From: Ulva prolifera | Taxonomy: Eukaryota > Chlorophyta > Ulvophyceae > Ulvales > Ulvaceae | Reading direction: 5' to 3' | DNA length: 64,000 nucleotides | Assembly (NCBI GenBank): GCA_023078555.1 | Contig: CM041200.1 | Coordinates: forward strand, 3,651,921-3,715,920 | Shown: positions 23,301 to 35,308 of the stretch, one piece after another | How the letters are laid out: each line of letters starts with the position of its first letter | Numbering within the stretch: the stretch's first letter is position 1 | Notes under the pieces: generated by a model | Databases searched by the model: none | Told to the model about the DNA's origin: nothing | Seen by the model: the letters and a program-made list of their open reading frames with translations, nothing else | Position numbers and translations under genes: made by a program

Positions 23301-26300
23301 GTCTCTTGGACAGGCACCGACACAGGGCGCACATGTCGACGAGGCTCTGCACCGATGAGAACCCCCGGAAAATGGAATCGTCCTCGATGCTCACCAGGGC
23401 GTGGCTCTCCCCGGGGTCACCCTGGCGGCCGGCGCGGCCACGCAACTGCCGCTCGACGCGGCCATTCGGCGCGGCCCCCCACTGCACCACCGTCAAGCCG
23501 CCTTGCGGCGGAGTGCCGCCGTGCGCCTCAAGCTCCGCGCCGTGCGCCGCAACGAGTGGCCCCCCAAGGCAGATGAGCTTGCGGTCCTGCGCCGTGCGCC
23601 ACTGCAGCCACGCGAGTGTGGCGAGCGCGTATGTGACGGCGGCTGCCGGCAGGCCCTGCGGCACAGCCCATTCCTGTTGATACTGCATGAGCATTGACAA
23701 CGCGTGCGCAGAGGTAGAGCGACGCCCACAATGGAAGGCCAGATGCGCGTGAGGACTGCAAAGAAGACAATGTGCTGCTCTACTACAGCAAACCTCGTTT
23801 CACTGGACGCCTGTTGCAGGGTGCCATGGGACAGGCTACGAAGGGAACCAGATGTTTGATTGTGAGTTGAATGGTCACGGAGCGTTGTGCGCTTGCGCTG
23901 CAGCCACACCATGGTGAGAGTCGCTGTCCATGCACATGTCAAACGAGGTACCACTGCAGTGAGAAAGCTGTGAAGCCTCCAGAATAACACGTCTGCAGCC
24001 TGATGACACTCGGTGCCTATGCATGATGGCATCGCCACATACACCTTGAACCGAGTGATCTGCCAAAGTTCAAGGGCCCGGCGTCATCGATGCGCCCTGG
24101 ACAGCGTGTACATACAGCCTAGCGCATCACACGGGCTGGCCACCATGTCCCGCTGCAAGGCAGGCAGTACCTGCCCGAGTGTCAGGGAGCCATCTGCCGC
24201 TGCCGCGTCCACTGCGGCGCTGCAGGCCGCACACATGAGGTCTGCGCCCTCCACCGTGTCCGTGCCGGCCGCAGCGCCGCGGTCAAGCACCGCCGTGACG
24301 GCCACCGGCGCCGCGTCGCGGTCCACTGCTGCGATGGGTATCCTGCGGAGGAACGGGTCGCGGGCGTCGCGGGAGGCGTGGTCGACGAGGGGTGGGGTGT
24401 CGCGGGCGTCCAGGCGCAGCCCCATGAGGCGAGGCAGCATCTGTTCCACCTCTAGCAGTAGCGGCTGCGCAACCTCGGTCACGTGCTGCATCCACTGCGA
24501 GTACCTGGACACACAGTGCGAGCTGACGTCAGCGTGGGGAGCCGCTGTGGGACGCGCATTCAAAATCGGGTACACGAGCGCGCCACATCGCAGACCACAG
24601 CGGCAGGCGGAACACTAGATCATCTGTTTAAAGGACCCCTTCCACTCACGAGCAACATACGTAATGTCCGAGCCGGAGAAAGCCCGCGGCCGCCCAGGCC
24701 ATAAATGTAAGGCGTGTGGGCACGCACTGCACAGCCGTCCAGATCGCTTCGCCAGAGCGCCCCATGCGTGCGCGGAGCAGCGCGTCGAACACTGTGTGGT
24801 ACTGGAAGTGCAGCTGGCCGCCCTGCTGTCGCGATCGGTTCAGCCGCTGCTGCCACTCGCTGACAAGATCGCGGGCTGTCGGGTTGGCTTCGGGGTCGAA
24901 GCTGTCATGCCAGGCCTGCACACGGCGTAGCGCGTTGCGCACCCAGGGCAGGGGCCTCACCCCAGGCTGCTGAGTCCGCCTGAGACTGAGGGCCACCCCT
25001 ACAGGGCTGCAGCAGTGGACAGGACCATCGAGACTCAATTTGAAAAGTGAAGAAACACAATTCGCATCTCGCCATACCCGTGACTGCATCAACCGCATGC
25101 CCAGGCGGGAGTCTTGCCCAACCACTGAGACAGCAGCAAGCACCGAGCTCAGCTGTGAAGAGCCGGTCGCAGTAGCCCACTAGAATGCTCTAGACAAGTC
25201 TGGTGGCAGCAGCGACAGGAAACCAGGCAAGCTGAATCACAGCAGCCAAGGCTTGTCCTGCGGGACTCGGGCTGGAGATACGGCCTGCCAGCATGCAGGG
25301 TGCTTTGTGAGCAATCCTTGCATTGTGTTTGCTTGAGCCCCTCTGCGCTTCTCTCAACTACAGCAGCCAGTCCACATGCAATCGACTCCAACGTACACAC
25401 AGGTAAAAGCACATGATGCGATCGCGGCAACTCAGGCGGGCCCCCACCTGCAACTTTTGCGCAGCATTGCTCTCCGAGCTGCCCGTCTCAAGGCCGCCAC
25501 CTCCGGCAGCATACGCCGCAATGAAGTGCTGACTGTACGGCTGCGCCAGCAGCAGCAGCGACAGCTGCGCGGGGTCCCCTCCCAGGAGGATGTCGGTGCC
25601 GCGGCCCGCCATGTTGGTCGCCACGGTGATGCGGCCGAGCATCCCAGCCTGGGCAACGATCATCGACTCCTGCTGCGCGTTGCTTTCGTCCGAGTTGAGC
25701 AGCGCCGTGTGCACGCCGTTCAGTGTCTCGAGCATCGCCTCGTGCTCCCGGAGGCTGGCCTGATCGCCGCCTGGAGACAGCGCTGCGGTGGGTGCTGTGC
25801 TGGGTGCTGTGCTGGGTGCTGTGCTGGGTGCTGTGGTCCGTGCTTGGCCGGGGTTCACAGCAGCATGCGTGCGCGCGCGTGTGTTGTTTGGAGGGCAGAT
25901 GAAGCGGCCAGGGCAACGACAGGCTGGCATGACCAACCCACGTGCGTGTGTGTGGATGCGGCTCGGGGACGCACAGCACAACGCATCTGCGACCACCTGC
26001 TGCCTGATTTATGTATGACAGATAGAATTGGCCTGTGAACCTGCGGCCGGAGGAGCTATGCGGCTGTTGGAGTCGCAGTAACGCCGGCGACAGCTTATGC
26101 AAGTGCACTGTACACGCCAATGCGGCCGGGGTTTGTGGGTCACACATCATAAGTAAAACACTGCGCATATACAGAGACACAGGCATTCAAAGCAGGCCTA
26201 CGAACTATGCGAGACAATGTCGAGGGCATGCTGGTCGATCGTCGCAGCTATGCGGTGCCATCAGCGGAGCTCCTGGAGCCACTCACACAGAGAGAGTGTG

Positions 26301-29300
26301 CCTACTCACATTTGATCGAAAAGAGGCATCGCGAGGGATGCTGACCCGTCAAACTGGCTTATCACGGCACCCAGAGGTAGCACCGCGCGCTGCCCAAAAC
26401 CATGGGGCCACAATGGACGTGTCGAGCCGCAGTGGTGTGGCAGCCGCAGTGCCGCCATACACGGCGCAGCGGCACCTGCAGGCAGGCGCAGGGCAGCGCA
26501 CCGGCCCGCCGCTTCCAGTGCACCGCAGCCTGCATCGCCGCCTGCTCTTGCTGCACCGTCTGCAGCACGCTGCGGTGGATCTGGACTGAGGCGGAGGTGG
26601 AGGAGGTGCCGATGAGCAGCGGCCGGCGGCTCGTGAGCGCCTGCAGGACGATGCGGTCCCGTTCCTCCGCCGCAGCCGCGTCCGTGCGGAACGGCTGCCA
26701 GGGGTGGTCCACTCTCACGAGGGGCTTGTTGGGGGGGATCACAACCACCTGCACCACGTGCGGCCAGTCAGACAGGGCTGCCTAGGATGCACCACAGCTG
26801 CCTTTGGCGTATCTGGTGTGTGAGTGCGGCTGTTGTACGCTGATCCGGCCGCATGTGCCACTCACACAGACTGTCAGGTGCCTGCTTACCTGGCTAGAGC
26901 GGGCACAGAAGACTGGTCTGTCTGGCCTTGGCGCCACACATCAGCGGCTGCTGTGCGATCTCTGACCAGCACTGCTCATGCAGTAGCCTGTGTTGCCATA
27001 GGCCTGTGGTGTGAAACGGAACGAGAGAATACAAAGGCACACACCGAGAGGTTGTAGTGCTCCCAGAACGAGCTGGCGCTCTCTTGCGCAGTGCCAGTCA
27101 TTCCTGATACTTTGTTGAATCGCTCGAACAGTTTGGCGTAGGTGATCTTGTTCATGACCTTGGACGGCGGGCTGGGCTTAATGCCATGTTTGAGGCACAG
27201 GTTCTCGTGCATGAAATCCTGCAGTCTTGTGTCTGGCAGCAGTCGGTCTGTACACACCCGGGGCGCCTCAAGGCAGCGCCTGCCTGCCTAAGGAATAACG
27301 TGACTGCAGCAGTTGGTACAGGCTGACAGCGCAGCAAAGCGCTCTCATGTGCACGCTACATTAAGCAGCACAACAGAAATCCAGGCAGCAGGGCGTGTAG
27401 GCAGATTGCAATCGCTCGTGCAGGTCTGACCACCAATGATGGGCCTGACCAGCAAAAAGACCGGTGCAAGGCATCACAGAATCAATGCTGCTGTGCTCTA
27501 CAAGGTCGGCTGCCGACAGTCAATGGTAATGAGGCAGGGAGCTCACTTGTGCTCTGATCGATCAGCAGCACATCCTGCCTGCCAGTCCTTGGGTTCGCTG
27601 TGACAGCATAGTCTACGGCGGGAATGTATATAAGAGCTGCATCGAGCGCCTTGCCGATGTAGGAAGCCCACATCTGGTCCACCCACTCGGCCTCACTCAC
27701 TTGCCAGAGATCACGGAGTTGGCGAGCAGCACAAGCAAAGCCCAGCTTGGTCACCTTGACGCGTTTGACATCACCGTCATATTCAAACAGGTCCCTGCAG
27801 AGATATATGCCCGCTCAGCCATGGCAGTCAGCTGCCATCGCCGTCCTGTCTGCAAAAAAGGCAAATCCTGTCATGCAACTCGCATTCCTCGCAGCAACAG
27901 CAACGTGCAGGGAATGGTGCGAGCGCACATTGAGGCAGGTAGTCGGCCCAGAGCAGCATGGGACAGCTGGCTGAGTTCTTCGTACACTGTTTGCACGTGC
28001 TCCAGCGTTGTGGACTCGGTCACATCGATCCCAAGCCCGGCAAGAACGGTCCCCAGATGCTGGATTAGAGCCCCGTTCTGCGTGGCAGCACCAAGTGATA
28101 CACCCAACTGCCTGCTGACCAGGCCTTGTGCAACTGCAGCAGCCTTCTCGATGCGATCGAAGATGGTGTCAGTGCCTGCGTCATCCGGGCCGCTGGTGAT
28201 GTTTGGGTTGAGTGCGTTGTCTATGAGGACTTGGTCCACCTCATCGATGATGACGTGGCCGAACGCACTGGGCAGCAGCAGAGACTCTGGGGCTTGGCAT
28301 GAGCTGTCCCGGAGGTAGTCGAAGGCCAGAGTCTGGGCTGTGACATACACCACGGCACCCTCGGCATATGCTTGGCGACGCTCGTTGTCTGCCATGGAGG
28401 CAAGCGCATACGTGACCTGCACAATTGGTGTACTGAGACACTCCGTCAATGTCACAAGATCAGAGTCGAGGAGGCAGGAAGCACCGCCGGAATCACGCAC
28501 AAACACAGAAACACCAACGCCACCGCTACCAGTGGACGCAGGCACAGCAGCTCAAGCACAAGTACGGCATGAACGGAAGGACCACCATACACCCCACATC
28601 AACGCGCATGCACACACCCATAGACACGCACCCCCACATGCATTCCCTGATCACCCACGACCGCATGCGCAAAGAACGACGATGCCACAGCCAGTCTGCG
28701 GAGGTGGCCCACCCTGATCCCCCGAATGCCGCCGGCCGCACCAAATGCGGGACACCTCCCAGCCCCCACACCCAAACTCATCTCACAACACTCACACACC
28801 CTCAAACACAGCCGCCCCGCGCGGCACAACGACCCAGCAACGCCGACGCCAGAAGCACAGCCACGCCACAGCAGTGCAGTGGTACGCCAGCACTGTGCCT
28901 TGGCGGCCAGGCCACCGGCGCAGATGGCTGCGGCCACGCTGGCGCGAGGCAGCCGGCAATGCGCCCGGAGTTGGCGAACTGAAACACTCCGCCAATGTGT
29001 ATGGTGTGCCCAGCAAGGTGCGATCTCCCTGTGGGCGGTGGGGCACACCTTCATGCCCAGCAAGCTGAACACTGGCTCAAAAAGCTGCGCATCACGCTGA
29101 GCAAGATAGTCGTTGACGGTGACCATAAACACACTGTCTCCCTGAAGTGCATTGAGGTATGCCGGCAGGATTCCTGTCAAGCTCTTGCCTTCGCCAGTGG
29201 CCATCTCGGCGATGGCGCCATCGTGCAGCACGATGCCTCCTGCCAGCTGCACTGCATAATGGCGCTTTCCCAGCTTTCGGAACGTGGCCTCACGAACCAG

Positions 29301-29740
29301 CGCAAATGCATCGGGAAGCAAATCATCAAGAGATTCCCCGCGTGAATGGCGAGCGTAAATCTCTTGAGACTTGACCATCAGGCCCCGCTCCGACGAACTT
29401 GAGAGCAGGCCCGAACGCGCCTCGATCTCACGTACCCGCTGAGCACAGCTGCATAGACCACAAACATGAACTTACATTCAATGTGACGCTCTTCCAGTAC
29501 TTAGGTGCATGATCGGTCGTCTGTGGCATGGGCCCTGGAAGAATGTGGCCAGCCACACCTCTGCGGCAGGTCTTGCTGTGTGCGGGTATCATCTGTCTGC
29601 AGCTGAGGCGCCTCAAGCACTTCACTGGCAACAGCAGCATCGACACTTCTCACTGCGCCTGCATGAATGACACGACGCCGACGCTCCCCATGATGTCTCG
29701 GAACGAGGCAGTTCCCACGGCTGTGGTGTAAGCAGATCAT
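20376..29740 (-). CDS. secA: divergent plastid SecA preprotein translocase ATPase
   Basis: A gene of at least a dozen exons over 9.4 kb. It starts at ATG 29740 with a transit-like peptide ([20 protein letters not shown]). SecA motifs follow in order on the minus strand: [13 protein letters not shown] near 29500, MATGEGKSL (Walker A) near 29190, [10 protein letters not shown] near 29100, [12 protein letters not shown] near 28320, [13 protein letters not shown] (DEVD) near 28240, [10 protein letters not shown] near 27100, [17 protein letters not shown] near 26720, [16 protein letters not shown] near 25600, [13 protein letters not shown] near 23430, and the C-terminal [18 protein letters not shown] near 20490. 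SecA drives Sec-dependent protein import into thylakoids or the inner envelope. The long segment between GRGTD and QLRGR is typical of plastid/cyanobacterial SecA. Exons at 21.5-25.7 kb are GC- and Ala/Arg-rich. Motifs are more diverged than in SecA1, suggesting a SecA2-like paralogue. Exact exon ends and the stop are approximate. Confidence 0.88.
22780..22826. repeat. CATA-type microsatellite
   Basis: ACATACATACAGTCATGCATACA is nearly repeated in tandem here, and a related word (CATACAGTCATGCATACATA) recurs at about 23060. It lies in a SecA intron. Confidence 0.8.
25788..25836. repeat. 12-base minisatellite at a SecA exon border
   Basis: About four copies of GGTGCTGTGCTG. On the SecA strand they lie directly before the exon that encodes [14 protein letters not shown]. 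If translated in that frame they would give Ser-Thr-Ala-Pro repeats. They could be coding or form the intron's 3' end. Confidence 0.85.
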
Positions 29741-31181
29741 AGGCGAATGAATTGACCGCAAGCCCAGCGCATTTGAAAGCACTGTGAGAGCATGAACTGC
29801 TTCTGTGCACCATACAATTTAATCATGTCAACACTGCTTTCACAAGCCCTTGGGCAGCTAATGTGTATGCCAACGGCCTGCCCACATGAGACAGTCGTGC
29901 GTCACAACACCAGCGAGAGGATGCGCTGGAATCTGTCTGTGTGGGGCGCGAATACCTTTGCATGGCGATGGGCGGTTGCTTGTGTACTACTGGCTGTGGC
30001 GTAGGTGCGCTGTACATAGCGGTGGTGTCAAGTTGTTTGTAAACTTCAGCAAAGCCAAGAATATCTGGAATTTTCCATGTCCTGATCGGAAGTTGATACC
30101 TCCGGATTACCGGGAGCACATGCTGAAGGGGTAAACCACCTGGTATCCCCTTTCAGAAACCCATACGCAACTAAGTCTCCTCCTGTGCTAAGCGAGATGG
30201 TCACGCACGGCTGTTTCGATTCCCAAAAGCACACGGAGAACCGATCCCGTGACCGACCGGCAAAGGGGGTGGCTTCAAACTAAATACATTCTACATCGTC
30301 CAACCCATTGTTGTGCTGCATGCAGTTCCTGCGGTGCACTACACCTCTTCGCCTTTCACCATAACATGATCTAGGTGGGATGCTTGAATGCGTCTGCTGA
30401 ACGCAGCGGAAGGAAGAAGAGCTAGTCTCATGATACTGGAGTGCCGCCCTGTAGCATGAAACAGAGCTGCTCCGGCTAAGTACGCACACCCAAACCTTGT
30501 GGAGGCGTTCCCTATCTCGGCCGCAATGCAAATCAACAATGCACAGGCGAGGGGGTGGGGGATTAGTCCGGTACCACCTAGCTCTAGGAGGCGTATGCAC
30601 ACGCATGCCTCCATACATCGCATGCAGTGCAGAAATTGCCAACTTGGGCGTCCAGCCCCGGTGCTTGCTTATATACACAAGCCATACACCCGGTGTGTGT
30701 TGCTCAAATACGTGTCCAGTTCATGTTCACATCTGACACTGGACATTCCGACTGCCAATGACGGTGTGTCACAGCGCCCGACAACTGCGCTGCCCTCTGA
30801 GTGAGCCACGGCCCAGGAAACAAAACAGAGAGCCCCGCAGAAGTGTCAGAACCTAGTCATGTTGCCGCAGCAGCCCATCAGGCACATGCAGCTTGAATTT
30901 GTTTGCAACCGACGATAGTGGCGATGTCAAGGTTGCTGCAGGCACGACTCTTTCACTACACAACGAGTGCAACTTTCAAAGCTGCAAGCGCGAACATCTG
31001 GTACAGCCGTAATCGCAGCCAACAGATCCGCCGTCGTGCATCTTGTATGGACTCGTCCACGCTCGCAGTGAGTGCTTTTGCTGCAAGGAGGCTGGCGCTC
31101 AGGTTTGCATGTACAGCCCATCCTGCTCTCGCGCCTAAAATCTCTGCAGGTGTCTATCACCGCAGCTTCGGTGCCAAAAGA
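29741..31181. other. interval between SecA and repeat C, no supported gene
   Basis: Contains the SecA upstream region and repeat A copy 2. Open frames on both strands are short and unremarkable. Confidence 0.4.
30092..30170 (+). repeat. dispersed repeat A, copy 2, with stem-loop
   Basis: The core GAAGGGGTAAACCACCTGG is identical to 62990-63008. Here the core continues to CCCCTT, forming an inverted repeat AAGGGG(T)TA...TATCCCCTT around an AACCACCTGG loop. Flanks share ACGGGA.CACAT.. and CAGA.ACC.TACGC-type words with copy 3. Confidence 0.75.
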
Positions 31182-31537
31182 CTTCTGAAGTCGTCTAGGT
31201 ACAGTGCTCAGTGTATGTGCAGTCTGCTGTGTTGCCAATTCCTCTGGTATTCCAGGTATTGACTGAGCAACACTGCACTGAACAATCCTTGGCAGATTGA
31301 GCAAGCCACCAGGTCCAAACCGTTGAAGACTTGGGTCTCCAACACAAAAAAATATGCACCTGCCTGCTCTGGTCAGTTGCATGATTGCCATCCCCAGCAC
31401 CTACTATGCTACAGCTATCACAAATGGTCCAAGACATCAGCATGGGTGTGGTGCACTCTGGGTGTAGACTACCCAATGTGCGTCACGTTGTGCAAGACGA
31501 CGGTCATTCTGGTGAGGCCTCCTGTGGCTGTGTTTCT
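31182..31537 (+). repeat. dispersed repeat C, copy 2
   Basis: Partner of 18598-18962. Its right end overlaps the 3' end of the unknown minus-strand gene (stop at 31504), so the repeat covers that gene's last codons and probable 3' UTR. Confidence 0.8.
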
Positions 31538-33114
31538 TGGTGCCAGCTGTCCAAATTCCGGACCGCAATTTGGTCTTCTTTTGCTTGTGCTGCGTGGCTG
31601 TGCGGACCAGTGCACCGTTCTCGTTGAAATGTCCCAGAGCTGCCAACAGAATTGACTGATGCGGCAAACCGAAGAAATGCTGGGCTGTCAACCTCCTTGT
31701 GGGCAAAGTCCCTGTCCTCTTCCACCCGGGGACAGGTTCCACGAACAACTGTCATATCTCCTGCACGTCCACTGTTCCGGAGCGCCTCCAGATTCACACG
31801 CCTCTTACGTGTGATTTCTTCTTCGAAGGTCAGCTGCACATGCTTGCTTACACCTTAGTATTGCATCATCTGTCACCACCACATTTAGTGTGCTACGACC
31901 AAACAGAAACATGCCGAACGTGCGGCTAGAGTGTATATCTCTGAGAGAGTGCCACAGACGCAACTGTAGCCGTCACTCTCACTCCTAGATTGTCATATCA
32001 AAGCAAGGTAGGAACCAATAAATACGTCGTTCTTCCGCGGACTTTGTCGCTAGCACACAGGAAAATGTGTGTTGAATGTGCTAGGTCAGGTGCCGGGAAT
32101 CAGTGCCTATGTTGTCACCGTCCAATCATTGATGGCCTTTTGTCATGTGACCCAGCAGACTGACATCGAGCATCCTACTTACTGTCCCACATCACTTGCA
32201 TTTGAGTGTCTGTTCCCCAGAATGCACACCTCCTTGTCACACTGAGCAGTGCATGGAATTGCGTAGTCACGACCAAGTCTCATGGTACACGGCTGAGGAT
32301 ATTCTGGCCCTTTAAGGGAATTGTCGCCTGACCTCTGTCGAAACACCGTGTCCTTCTCACGGCGTTGTATTGGCCGCACTAGCTTGATACCTTCCTGCCT
32401 GTGTGTGATATTTCTCTTACAGAATGTTGCATAACATGTGAGGATAAATGTCAGAAGGCTCCTAGTCCACTGCCTAAGCTTGACACTCAAGACCATCCGG
32501 TGCTGCTTGCCTCAAGGCAAGTAACTTTGTTTCCAGGAGCCACTGCAAGAGCATGTCCAGGTGCACACACTGAGGCAGGCATGCAATTCTTCACACACCT
32601 TTCTGGTTTAGGCTGTTGGGGGACGCGGTGCATGTGGCTGCGATATGTTTGTGGGTCGCTTGCGTTGGTCTCCAACCCACGTCTGTCATAATATGAACAG
32701 TGTGCATCCACCAAGCACGGCTCTGCCATTGGCTTGCCCCGCCGCTCTGGCCTACACAAGATGTTGATAATTGCTCATATGAGCATGCATGCCCGTTGCA
32801 TGTCACACATGCAGCCGGGGCTGAGGCCTGCCCACAAACGATGGCCATGCATCAAGTGCAAGTTCATCGTCAACACCTGGCGGAAGCACAGTTGGTGCTT
32901 AGAGGTGCGGTCCATTCAGCCCAGTTCGCACTCAATGCCTGTGCGCACTTACCATGGTCACACATGAGCTCATCCGAATCACACGGGTAGCCCATCGGTT
33001 TTGTGTCAGCACCTCCTTTGGCTTGATTGTGCGCCTGACACCACGATCACCGAGATTCGCAACTCTCCAATTGGGGGCACTGCCTTCAACGTCGCCGATT
33101 GTAACACTGCCCAT
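31504..33114 (-). CDS. unknown multi-exon protein
   Basis: Exon 1 (33114-32953) starts with ATG and ends at a GTAAGT donor; it reads MGSVTIGDVEGSAPNWRVAN, then RTIKPKEVLTQNRWATRVIR. A middle exon ends near 32600 (DPQTYRSHMHRVPQQPKPER) and joins in phase to one starting near 32350 (QEGIKLVRPIQRREKDTVFR, then GPEYPQPCTMRLGRDYAIPC). The last frame, about 31850-31504, reads LTFEEEITRKRRVNLEALRN, then SPAFLRFAASVNSVG. I do not recognise a family. The small, basic, Pro/Tyr-rich character is like some axonemal inner proteins, but that is only an impression. The borders of the middle exons and the final join are uncertain. Confidence 0.45.
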
Positions 33115-33695
33115 GGTAAATTTGAACGAAGATACCGATAATGAAGCGCCTTACGGATCCATTTTCCAACGCATGTTTGATCTGAATATGCTTAAGACAG
33201 CCCGAGAAGTTGTGCCAATAATACAATGCGCAGCCTTAGTGCTGCTACAGCATTGACAGCGAACGACACTTCATCTGGTGCGGAGGCTTACAGTTTTACG
33301 TCTCTACCTCCCGATGGCTTGCTTCGGAGACTGTTCGCTTGCACCACTCACTGTCGTGCAAGTCGACATTTCGGCAACTTGATGGTCACAACGCGACATG
33401 CGAGCACACAAGCAGCCTTGCAAGGCAGGATGCCGCGTGCACGTTACACCTGTAGCCATACTGCGATATTGCGATATCATGTCATGATGCTACAAAGAGC
33501 TGTACTTGAAAGCGTCAGGATTCGCGATCGGAGATAGCAGGACGTGCGTTGCTCCGTGAGTCGACTCCTGCAAAGCATTTGGATTGACGACAGGACGTCG
33601 ACAAGGATTCCGCATGTCCAGTCGGCCGCATTCGTGTCACAGCAGACACCAAATGTCCTTCTAAAAGAGACTACAATAGTGAGAGTATAGGCGAC
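33115..33695. other. divergent promoter interval
   Basis: About 580 bases between the start of the unknown minus-strand gene and the CW-protein gene. No motif stands out. Confidence 0.4.
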
Positions 33696-34741
33696 ATGGC
33701 AACCGCACCTGCGCTACCCATGATAGTGGAAGAGAGCTGGGTAGCATGTGATTCTTGTGGGAAGTGGCGAAGGCTCCCCCCAAGCACCAACATTGATCCC
33801 GAATCGAGCTGGTAAGGAAGTAGTGTGCCCGTAATTGCTCTTCAGGCAAGTTGATGTTGATTTTGCACCACTACAGTTCGATATTGCATTTCACGCAGGT
33901 ACTGTTGGCAACATCCAGATCCAAATCAAAAGTCATGCGACGTTCCTGAAGAGGTGCTCAACGACTCACACCGATCTTCCTACTCCGATGCAGCTTTGAT
34001 GTCAATGTCTCTAATGTTCATGAATTTGTAGGTCGTTCAAGAGGGCACCATCTCCATCAGTGACAGCAGGTGCGGACAGTGCGGAACACATGCTGGCTTG
34101 ACTCGGCACTGACACCAGTGAAGGATGTACCTTTGCAGTGGGAAAAAAGGAGGCGTGAAAGGGAAGAAGCGCAAGAATGTCGCTGCGGCCTTGGCTCAGC
34201 TAGCTGCGGAAGCTGCTAAACCGGTCAAGGTCAAGGTAGGTATGATGAAGCATAGCAACCTGCCACGCCTGCGTGAGACTCAGGGGATGTGGATGAAATT
34301 GTAGTCTTGAGCAGCTCATGCCGACATCGCACCTGTGTATGCCAAGAATCGAAGAGATGATGCTGTGCAGAGGAAAGAGCAACTGGGAATGATCCTGGAG
34401 CATGCTACACCATTTTACGACCCCTGCTGGTGCGAATACCACGTTGTGCATGACTGCTTGAAAGCGCAGTGGCGTGCCATCCATTGTTCGTCATACCACC
34501 ACTTGACAGCCCTGCCATGCAGGAGAAAGTATGCCGGCAGGGGCTCGGCGGAGGTACAGAGATCGCCCTATCACGGGACGCGTACAATATTGTGTTGAAT
34601 CACTGTCCCAACAGCGGGCCTCTATTGCTGGAAGCGTTAAATCTGGTGTCTGCCATGGCTTATTTTCCAAGCACTCCAGATGTGCAGTCTCTGTTCTTAA
34701 GTGCCATTGTTGCATGTGTGATGGAAGCAAGAACTACATAA
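33696..34741 (+). CDS. small CW-type zinc-finger protein
   Basis: Exons 33696-33811, 33899-33953, 34032-34069, 34139-34235 and one from 34371 join in phase. The first two encode a complete CW domain: WVACDSCGKWRRLP followed by SSWYCWQHPDPN and SCDVPEE, with zinc ligands Cys18, Cys21, Cys41, Cys52 and the conserved Trp15, Trp24, Trp39. CW domains bind methylated histone H3 Lys4. After it comes a lysine-rich block (GKKGGVKGKKRKNVAAALAQ), probably nuclear. Two endings fit: donor GTGCGA at 34430 with stop at 34598 (146 residues), or donor GTGCAT near 34443 with an exon to 34741 reading SRDAYNIVLNHCPNSGPLLL. The CW domain is the only functional region seen. A TGTAA lies at 34920-34924. Confidence 0.75.
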
Positions 34742-35308
34742 TTACTGCGAGCTGTGTTTCTGGCCTGTCTCTGGGGCATTGGTTGGGCTGCTTTCGTGGT
34801 TGCAGTTGAGAGGCACCATGATGCAGCTCTCTGGAGTCGATGTCTCACCAAGCTGTACACGTGATGGTCACGGCCACAAGACAGACCTGGGACTATTAGA
34901 CATCGTGATTCATTTCGATTGTAAATTTGTGCTCTGCAAAAGTCAATCCTGGATGTCTGCGTTGCGGTTGGAAGTCTTGATCAACGAATAGTTTTGCCGC
35001 CAACAGCCACCAGTGGCCACGCACTGCTGAAGCGCTTTGGCGCGCAAATTCGACGGAGTTGGTCGTTGTTATTTCTCAAGTGGCTTATAAATCTTTATTC
35101 CGTAGGTGTCTGTAGGCATCACAGGCAAAGGCTGCTGCTTTGGATTGATAGCATTGGCGTCCTGCAGTCCCGTCGCGCTGGCCTGCCGGGGATGCATCGT
35201 TGATCGCAACGGGTCACATTGGTTCGGCAGTCTTGACAGATACCTTGCAGCTTAGCTCAGAATTTTACTCTTTTGTTCAGGGTGGCTTTGCAGAAAACAG
35301 GCAGATTT
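34742..35308. other. intergenic, no supported gene
   Basis: Holds the TGTAA at 34920 and the WDR4 upstream region; nothing else recognised. Confidence 0.4.

Noticed and set aside
25376..26038. 220-codon plus-strand frame
   Set aside because: It is antisense to the SecA exon carrying the GRGTD motif and the 12-base minisatellite.
30100..30260. Possible tRNA or RNA gene because of GGTAAACCACCTGG and GTTTCGATTCCC
   Set aside because: No cloverleaf could be drawn; the first element is part of repeat A.
34469..34741. PPR-like repeat protein (DAYNIVLNHCPNSG)
   Set aside because: One weakly similar stretch is not enough; it is more simply an alternative last exon of the CW gene.
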